Source: Diplocarpon mali (taxonomy: Eukaryota > Ascomycota > Leotiomycetes > Helotiales > Drepanopezizaceae). Taken from it: 64,000 bases of DNA. The position numbers and the translations under genes were made by a program. The stretch is from NCBI GenBank assembly GCA_024741835.1, contig JAENRP010000018.1, positions 62,001 through 126,000 of the forward strand, written 5' to 3'. This document shows, one piece after another, positions 57,485-64,000 of this stretch. The notes under the pieces are model-generated. The model saw only the letters and a program-made list of their open reading frames with translations, searched no databases and had not been told where the DNA came from. Numbering within the stretch: the stretch's first letter is position 1; every line of letters starts with the position of its first letter.

Positions 57485-58373
57485 CTACTCAATCCTCTCC
57501 TCTCGCCCACTGCCCAGCAGGGGATCAGCCTCTCCGTCTTCCACGTTCTTTGCCCGTTGCGGGTAGAGGATATAATGCTGGACGATAAATATGATGTCGA
57601 AGAATATGCTAATGTTTCCCAGTGCGAGTTTGACAGGGTTACCGGTTATTCCAGACCAGTCACCCTGCAGATAACTGTCGATGCCCAGTTGCAGAATCGA
57701 GAGGATACCACCTACGTAGTCCAGGAGGATTTGCGCGATGCTCCAGCCGTGAGTGCTCTTATTCTTGTAGTTGGTGAGAACTTGAGGGATGTACTTGACG
57801 AGTGTGATGAGGAGCTTGACACAGGATATAGCATAGATCTGTATCGTGTTGGTGAGATGGAGTCCCCAGAGCTCACAGGCAAGAGCTACTTACCACATCG
57901 ATCTCAGCCCATCCGGTCTTCACGTCCTCATGGTGTTGCGACCCGACAATAGTTGCCACGATCGCGACTCCGACTAGGCTCCCGAAGAATATGCCTAAGA
58001 TGGGCTTACTAGGTCTTACCTTCCCTCTCTTCTCAAAGCCCCATACTCCTGGGACGAACTGCGAAAGTGTAATGGCGCTCAGTATGACGGCGTGGCCGGC
58101 GAAGGCTAAGTCGTTGAATTGCACCGCTGGTGTCAGCCCGTGATTGCGTACCGCATATTGCTTCCTGATGGTCGGCGAATACAGAAAAGCGGCGTTAGAG
58201 ACGAAGTATGCGATGAAACCCAGCACGTTGATAGTCGGAAAGTCGACAGTTGTCCCTGTGGTGGAACCTCGACGGAAGTTGAGGATTGGTTGCGGATAGA
58301 AGGACAGTGACCAGGCAGAGGTATAGATCCAGCCGAAAAGATATGAAATGATAGAGAGGAGCGAGACGGCCAT
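57485..58373 (-). CDS. ERS1: Cystinosin/Ers1-type PQ-loop lysosomal (vacuolar) transporter
   Basis: PQ-loop membrane protein of the cystinosin family (human CTNS, yeast Ers1), which exports cystine with protons from lysosome or vacuole. Exons: 57894-58373 and 57485-57838, in phase, 277 aa, near family size for seven membrane segments. The first PQ loop is around [19 protein letters not shown], the second at [20 protein letters not shown], each followed by a hydrophobic span ([35 protein letters not shown]). The N-terminus [20 protein letters not shown] is a first membrane helix, and the acidic Asp-rich GDWSG and [16 protein letters not shown] regions match the family. The intron lies at the cytosolic loop after TM5. 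The tail GSGREERIE is short and charged. A long plus-strand shadow ORF covers this gene but carries no motif. Confidence 0.92.
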
Positions 58374-58642
58374 ACTCGGCGATTTTTATTCTTGTTATTG
58401 ATTCATGAGAAGATTGAATTCTATATCTGGACAGAGGGAACTTTCTGGGAGACCCATCACAACTTGCTCACGTGGCAGGATTGCAAAGAGTTGGATTAAG
58501 GTTATCGTGACACATGAAAGTCTTATCGCAAGGCTGGGCAGAACCGACTACAACGTCACTCCGTACTCCATCCGACCAGCGACCAGCTTTCTTCGATACT
58601 TGAATCCTGTGAACCGAATCACAAGGGGAATTCCAGTAACCT
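58374..58642. promoter_or_regulatory. Short spacer between cystinosin (-) and F-box-like relic (+)
   Basis: About 270 nt; presumably promoter for cystinosin and possibly the divergent relic. No specific motifs. Confidence 0.35.
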
Positions 58643-59389
58643 ATGGCTAGTTTATCATTCACAGACCTCCCTGGAGAAATCAGGAACCAAATATACCATC
58701 ATCTACTTCTTGTCCCCGAATTCTCTGCCAGTAATTTGTATACACAGATGGCCCATCGATATTAGTCAGGATGCGTACAGCATAGTGCAGATATGCCTGG
58801 CGATCAGCTGCGGGAATTCAAAGGCTGTTGGAGTCGCGGTTATTCCGATAGGATTCGAAGCTGGCGTGTACGCATAACAAGACATTGAAGTAGCTTTAAA
58901 GCCGTTGAGGCTACTACGAGGTCTCTCGACTTTCGTCATCCGGGATGCAGGCATCTCCGATACTCTGGACGCTGTGAATTAAGACAAGAATTCACTCGAA
59001 ATTCAATCGCACATGGAAGATTACCCCGATTTTGGAGTAGCTTTGTCTGCCTTGGCGAGATCCAACGAACCTCTCGAGCGCGTTTCCCGCTGTTCAACAA
59101 CCTGCGCCGCAACGCCCAATCTCTTGAACGATTTCCACGTTTCCAAAACATGACGGGCTTTCGAAAGGGTGGATACGTCTGTACGTATGAGCAATGGCAA
59201 CCGGGCCATTTGCCGTCGGGCATCGAGCTATTCTTCCTAGAGACATATGGCAATCCTTTCGATACTGAGTTTAACTCCCACCACTTGCTGAGCCATGCAG
59301 TTGAGGCTGCACTCATACGCGCCAATACTTCCAGTCTGCAGGAGGATGTGCCAACTCTCAGAAGTGAACGTGTGATTCTCATCGAATAG
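58643..59389 (+). pseudogene. Decayed F-box/2EXR-like gene
   Basis: ATG 58643 opens MASLSFTDLPGEIRNQIYHH, an F-box-like start (L-P-x-E-h-x-x-x-h-Y) common to large fungal families, but stops after 40 residues. Downstream, protein-like pieces occur in different plus frames: LKPLRLLRGLSTFVIRDAG near 58890, DYPDFGVALSALARSNEPLE near 59025, and NAQSLERFPRFQNMTGFRKG with a frame open to 59389 (IELFFLETYGNPFDTEFNS and an Arg/Glu-rich end). These match the usual order of such proteins: F-box, a central stretch with a repeated leucine pattern, and a tail. Several stops and frame changes with no consistent splice sites make a pseudogene most likely; a multi-exon gene with unusual introns cannot be excluded. 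Confidence 0.42.
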
Positions 59390-59750
59390 CTCGAGCCGCA
59401 ATTTCAACGGATTTCGGAGGCGGCCCTCCTACTTTCAGAGTCGAAAGGTCTGAGAAGCATGACGATGGCCTGCTCGATTCTACGCCGGGGATTTACTGTG
59501 ATGACTGGCATCGCGACCATTACCCATTTCGTCGCATGAAGTACGTCGCAGCAGCCATGGTATCGCTGGAGGATTCCGAGGCATCGTTCAGTCGGGATTC
59601 GAGATGCAAGACCGGAGCTCACGTGATAGACGGTGATCTGGTCGGGTGTCCGGCGAGGCTTGCAAGGGAACATGGGTTGTGTGCCTTAGGCAACTATGGC
59701 CATCACACCATGTCTCGGTAGAGGCGCCCCACGTGACCGGACAGTAACTG

Positions 59751-59765
59751 AGGTGAGGTGAGGTG
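59751..59765 (+). repeat. (AGGTG)3 repeat
   Basis: Three tandem AGGTG units followed by GGTAAAG. Confidence 0.8.
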
Positions 59766-60038
59766 GGTAAAGACGGGCAAGGTAGGCAAAGGGTCGCTGA
59801 TGAAACCCGTTGCACGAGAGCTCTCGCGCTGCTCTGCTGTGTGTCTGTCCTGTGGTGCTTCGGGCCGCACTCGTATAACTCAGCACGGTACGGATCACAG
59901 TCGAGGGTCCTGTCCTCGGCGGGGGATTCTGTAGGAATATAGTGATCGGGATCACATGTAAGGCATATGACGAGAGTGAAGGAGGAGAGTGAATCTCAGT
60001 GACACGTGATGGTCTTGGCATAGGCTTCCCTCGAGTAC

Positions 60039-60066
60039 CTCTCTCTCTCTCTCTCTCTCCCTCTCT
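60039..60066 (+). repeat. (CT)n microsatellite
   Basis: About 14 CT units with one interruption, followed by TTAGATAGATC. Confidence 0.9.
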
Positions 60067-60990
60067 TAGATAGATCATCAACAACTACAACCAGAAAACT
60101 CAATCATGCCTTTTAGTGCGCACCTTGTGAAACCAACAGATTCTGTGTTGGAGAGGCGTCCCAGGGGAGAGGCCTCGTCGCTCGCAGATGGAGCCCACGG
60201 ATGGCAGCACTCAACCTCGCTGCTGAGGTCTGAAGACACAGGACGGGAGATCGGGTCGGTGATGCTATAATTAGAGTCGGGATACCGTTCCCCTCTCCCA
60301 TGGCCGAAGTCTCTCCTTCGTGCTCGGAAACCGTGCAGAAACTGGAGCCGGGGGGGAGCCCGTGTGGGTAGCTGACAAGATCAGCCAAACCGAGCCCTCG
60401 TTCTTCTCGACATAGGTGCAAGTCGAAGCTGCAAGTTTCTATACCTATCCTGGTTTCGGCCATCAGGCCCGAGTCTGGCTCGGGCACTAAACTACATCGG
60501 CAAGTGAGGGCTGGTCACCAATCTGGAACAGAGCATTACTCGAAGAGTTGTCCATCGCCTTGACATTCAGCGAGAGGGGCGGTCGTCGGTCGGTCTACCC
60601 GAGGCCTGAGCCTCGTCCGGAGGTACGCCCGCCTTTGCAACACCGAGGAGATGGATAGGCATCGGTACCCTTGACGTCGAAAGCATCCGGGTTATCAAGG
60701 CACGTAGCATACGATGAACCATCGTGCTTTGTCCTTGGTGAGGAGAGGACAATCCCGCGCACCCACCAGGCGGAAGGCTTATCGAAAAACCCAAACTTAT
60801 CTAGGCGCTGGTCGGGCGGGAAGTATATCTATCTATCCCCGACGCCTGTTCTCCGGACCAAGGTGGATCCCGCAACTGGCATCTGGCATCTGCTTCATCG
60901 CAGGCCAAACAAACGCCACGTGAAAGTATGGTACAAGCTTGCCAACCGACATTCAGCCGCCCTTGCAAATGATGCTACTGTGGTCTTGGT

Positions 60991-60996
60991 TTAGCC
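60991..60996 (-). promoter_or_regulatory. XlnR/Xyr1-like GGCTAA site
   Basis: TTAGCC on plus, which is GGCTAA on minus, the core used by the XlnR/Xyr1 regulator of (hemi)cellulase genes. It lies about 720 nt upstream of the cellobiose dehydrogenase ATG. A hexamer occurs by chance every few kb, so this is weak on its own. Confidence 0.3.
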
Positions 60997-61011
60997 TGCG
61001 ACGAAGGAGCC

Positions 61012-61045
61012 TCTCACATCTGGCATCTGGCATCTCGCATCTCGC
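61012..61045 (+). repeat. (CATCTSG)n short repeat
   Basis: Four to five units of CATCTGG/CATCTCG/CACCTCG, with two more CATCTGG units near 60880. Confidence 0.8.
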
Positions 61046-61339
61046 ACCTCGCTCGAGGATCCGCTTTTGCGGCTCCGACACAAAAGCTCCGCAGGGGAGG
61101 GAACTCATCACCGGCCCTGCTCAAGCGGTCTGGGACGCCGATGAATTTGCAGGTAGATTGGCCTCGACCTGCTCCCGACAGAGCCCGGCAGAGCCCGACA
61201 GAACCCGACCCGCGCCGGCGCAATGGGAACGAAACACTAACACACTGATCACGATTTGCGGCTCTTTAATTCCCCTTGCCGAAACAGCTCATAACGAAAG
61301 CACGTCAGGATTGGCCAGCAGCGACAGGGAAGCAAGCTG

Positions 61340-61345
61340 TTAGCC
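61340..61345 (-). promoter_or_regulatory. Second XlnR/Xyr1-like GGCTAA site
   Basis: TTAGCC on plus, about 370 nt upstream of the cellobiose dehydrogenase ATG and about 100 nt upstream of the TATA box, a plausible activator position. A CreA-type SYGGRG hexamer (GTGGGG) is at 61415-61420. Inference from short motifs only. Confidence 0.35.
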
Positions 61346-61445
61346 AGCATGTTGACGAACATCATCGTCCAGAGTCGTCCCAAGTCGGATTGTCTACAAG
61401 AATAACTCAAGGAAGTGGGGATCCCCGTTATGTCCCGCTGCTACG

Positions 61446-61452
61446 TATATAA
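61446..61452 (+). promoter_or_regulatory. TATA box, cellobiose dehydrogenase promoter
   Basis: TATATAA in ACGTATATAAGG, about 262 nt upstream of the ATG at 61714; a CT-rich stretch with a CTT microsatellite follows between it and the start. The layout fits a regulated fungal promoter with a leader of roughly 230 nt. Confidence 0.6.
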
Positions 61453-61524
61453 GGCAATGGGGTAGCTCTGTTTCTACTCTCTCTCTTTCTTACCGTCGTG
61501 TGATCTTGGCTCTTGGCTCTTTTC

Positions 61525-61549
61525 TTTCTTCTTCTTCTTCTTCTTCTTC
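61525..61549 (+). repeat. (CTT)n trinucleotide repeat in 5' leader
   Basis: About eight CTT units between the TATA box and ATG. Confidence 0.9.
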
Positions 61550-61713
61550 ATCTTCCTTCTCTTTCACTCTCGCGCTGGCATAGCTGGGCTAGTCCTGCCC
61601 TCACACTCTTTATCCACCCGTTTGGGTAGCATATCTTGACCTGCACTACCAAAATAAATCCACGTTCTTTCAAGGGGGGGTGGGTAGATTCTACATACAA
61701 GAAGCAAGGCAAC

Positions 61714-64000
61714 ATGCGCTTCTCTCTTTTTACTTGGGCGTTCGCCGCCGGGGCGGCTGCTCAGCAGTCTTCGGCATATACAGATCCCAACACCGGGATC
61801 ACGTTCCAAGGCAAAACGGACACCACCGGATTCTCCTTTGGAATGGCTGCTCCGACGACAGTCGGGTCTGATTTTATCGGTCAAATGGTAGGAGATAGCC
61901 CTCCATCCCCTGACAGCAATAATGCCAGAGCTCACACTCCCCAGGTCGTGCCCATCACAGCTGGCTATGGAGGAATTACACTTACTGGCAGCATGACCGG
62001 GAGTCTGCTCGTTGTAGCATGGCCCAACGAGGGTAAAGTAGTTGCCTCTTTCCGACAGACGTCGTATGTGTTTGAGGCTTGCTGGGTGGTTATGGCCTGC
62101 TGACGTCTTTTCGTAGGGGATACAGCTCACCAGCAGTTTACACCAACTCGACACTCTCCCTGTCACCAATCGCCAACGGAACTTTTGTCAACGGTACCCA
62201 TACGTCCTACACGTTCCTCTGCGGAGGATGTATCATGGGAAATGCCCTTACCTTCCAGGCGTCGACCGCAAACATTATCATTGGATGGAGTTTCTCTAGG
62301 ACTGCCCCAACCAGCCCCTCGTCTGCCGAGCTGGCCACCTTCGTCTACCATGAGGCCGGCTTTGGTTCATTTGGCCTTGCCATGACGAGTGCCACTTCTG
62401 CTGACTACCCAACCTGGGCCAGCTATGCCACGGCCGCCCCTCCGGGATCTGGCAACTCGACAACAACCGCTCCGAGCGGCAATTCCACTTGCACGGCCAC
62501 TTCGACGGTCTCCAACGCTACCTACGACTACATCGTGGCGGGTGCTGGCCCTGCTGGGATCATTGTCGCTCAACGCCTCGCTGAGACGGGAAAGTCTGTT
62601 CTCTTACTCGAGCGCGGTCAAGCTTCTACGTACCAGACCGGAGGACGCTCCACCGTCAGCTGGAACCAGACCGTCACGCAATACGATGTTCCGTCCATGG
62701 CATTCTACTTGAGCACCGCAGCTGACACTTCGGAGTACTGCACTGACACTGCTAACATGGCCGGTTGCTTGCTCGGAGGGGGAACCATGGTCAACGCGCT
62801 GATGTTCGTCCGACCCCAAGCGGCGGATTTCGACGACAAGTGGCCCACGGGGTGGAAGTGGGATCAGGTCAGCGCCTCGGCAGCCAGGTTGTATGAGCGC
62901 AACCCTGGTACTACCATGGCCTCCGAGGACGAAAAGCGATACGATCAGGGAGCCGTCACTATCCTCCAACAATACTTCCAAAGCTTGGGATACAGTCATG
63001 TAGACGCGATCAAGGACCCGAACAGCAAGACGGCTGTCTACAGCTACCCCCCATGGGATATCCAAGATGGTCTCCGTGCCGGGCCAGTGAAGAGTTACCT
63101 CCCTCTAGCCAAGGCTCTCTCCAACTTCCGGCTGGCTCTCAACACCAAGGTCGTTCGCGTTATCCGCAGCGGAGCAACTGCTACAGGTGTTGAGGTGGAA
63201 GACTCAACCGGAGCCCGTCAGATCATCAACCTCAATGCAGGTGGAAGCGTTGTTCTCGCCTCGGGATCGATGTCTTCACCCCGTATCCTGTTCAATTCCG
63301 GGATTGGCCCCGCTGACCAGATTAAAATTGTCCAGGGCGGATCTGCATGCGTGACACTTCCAAACGAAGCTGACTGGATCGATCTCCCTGTCGGACAGAA
63401 CTTGAAGGATCACCCAATCTTCACTCTTTCCTTCAACACTACCTTCCTCAACAACACCATGGTGGCCAAGGACTTCACGACCCCAAACCAAACCAATATC
63501 TACATGTTTTCCCAGGGGATCGGCCCTCTCGTTCAATCCGGCCAACGTCTCAACTTCTGGACCAGCCTGAATACCACCTCCGGCATCAAGTTCTTCCAGG
63601 GTACCTGCTCCGCCACTGGAGCCGGATCTATCCGCATCAAGCTCTACCTCACCCATGGTGCTACCTCCCAAGGAGCCCTTGGAATCAACGCCCAAGGCGC
63701 TACAGTCTTCACCTCAGGCCCTTGGTTGAACACCGAGGACGACCGGATAGCCACGGCAAAGATGATTGACATTCTCCTCGAGGCCGCCCGAGGAGGTACC
63801 CTCATCCAGCCAGCCAACAGCACGGCCACCGGAACATCAATGGTCGCCAACAAAGACTACGTCCAGGGCTCTCACTTTGTCGGCACCACAAGCATGGGGC
63901 AGAGGAACGATGGAACCGCTGTCGTGGACACCAACACCAAGGTCTTCGGCACCGATAACATCTTCGTCGTCGACGGCTCGATCCATCCTGATCTTCCCAC
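61714..64000 (+). CDS. cdh: Cellobiose dehydrogenase (cytochrome plus FAD domain), 3' truncated
   Basis: Secreted flavocytochrome that oxidises cellobiose and passes electrons through its heme domain, for example to lytic polysaccharide monooxygenases. Exons: 61714-62063 and 62117 onward, cut by the window end (at least 744 residues). The N-terminus MRFSLFTWAFAAGAAAQQ is a signal peptide. The cytochrome domain (AA8) follows, with the likely heme Met44 (GFSFGMAAP) and His195 (FVYHEAGFG). A Ser/Thr/Asn-rich linker leads into the GMC-type dehydrogenase: FAD dinucleotide fold VAGAGPAGIIVAQRLAETGK, then LLGGGTMVNALMFVRP. The catalytic His lies in GSHFVGTTSMG (about residue 702), and the sequence ends at IFVVDGSIHPDLP. 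The second active-site residue (usually Asn) and any C-terminal cellulose-binding module lie beyond the window. Several N-X-S/T sites suggest glycosylation. The intron is 53 nt. Confidence 0.95.

Larger units (their letters stand above)
59390..61430. other. Long interval upstream of cellobiose dehydrogenase
   Basis: 2 kb without a supported gene. Short ORFs on both strands have no motifs. It contains several short repeats, listed separately, and presumably holds the distal promoter of the cellobiose dehydrogenase gene. Confidence 0.4.

Noticed and set aside
57341..57952. 203-codon plus ORF across the cystinosin gene
   Set aside because: It is the antisense shadow of the PQ-loop transporter, whose motifs, length and splice sites are clear on the minus strand.

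Overview
The window is nuclear DNA from a filamentous ascomycete (Pezizomycotina). The evidence is short spliceosomal introns (about 45-67 nt, GT..AG, some with a clear CTAAC branch site), genes on both strands separated by pyrimidine-rich leaders, and recognisable fungal orthologues (Mgm1, Dug3, Mkt1, SamB/Mub1, Ebp2, Pus4, Zrg17, cystinosin). The lineage cannot be fixed further from sequence alone. A two-domain cellobiose dehydrogenase suggests a plant-biomass-degrading lifestyle.

Layout. 1-8.7 kb: a six-exon 2-oxoglutarate/Fe(II) dioxygenase (-) divergent from an MKT1 orthologue (+), then a Rax1-type RGS/membrane protein (+) behind a long CT tract. 8.7-13.6 kb: low-complexity and AT-rich DNA plus the eroded remains of a minus-strand gene. 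13.6-25.8 kb: conserved housekeeping genes: MGM1 (-), DUG3 (+), ZRG17 (-), a conserved two-TM protein (+) and an acidic Cys-rich/2EXR-like protein (+). 25.8-33.1 kb: a gene-poor AT-rich island with a RIP-like TpA-rich block and a disabled protein-kinase gene. 33.1-41.2 kb: EBP2 (+), a possible Cys-rich exon (-), PUS4 (-) and a conserved hypothetical gene (+), the last two sharing a bidirectional promoter. 41.2-57.4 kb: samB/MUB1 (-), a sequencing gap at 46789-46913, many microsatellites, a very GC-rich orphan gene (+) and a small Cys-rich protein (+). 57.4-64 kb: a cystinosin/ERS1 PQ-loop transporter (-), a decayed F-box-like gene (+), a long CT-rich intergenic stretch and the 5' part of cellobiose dehydrogenase (+), which runs off the window.

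The genes look like an ordinary chromosomal neighbourhood, not a cluster with one shared pathway. Themes are mRNA/rRNA/tRNA metabolism (MKT1, EBP2, PUS4), mitochondrial and secretory homeostasis (MGM1, ZRG17), thiol turnover (DUG3 for glutathione, cystinosin for cystine), and polarity/ubiquitin control (RAX1, SamB). I found no convincing new multi-gene system. The best leads are the GC-rich orphan gene, the kinase relic in the RIP-like island, a shattered minus-strand gene at 11.3-12.8 kb, a 100-bp duplication across the RAX1 stop codon, and unassigned coding-like stretches. Exon boundaries come from reading splice signals and frame continuity, not from transcripts.
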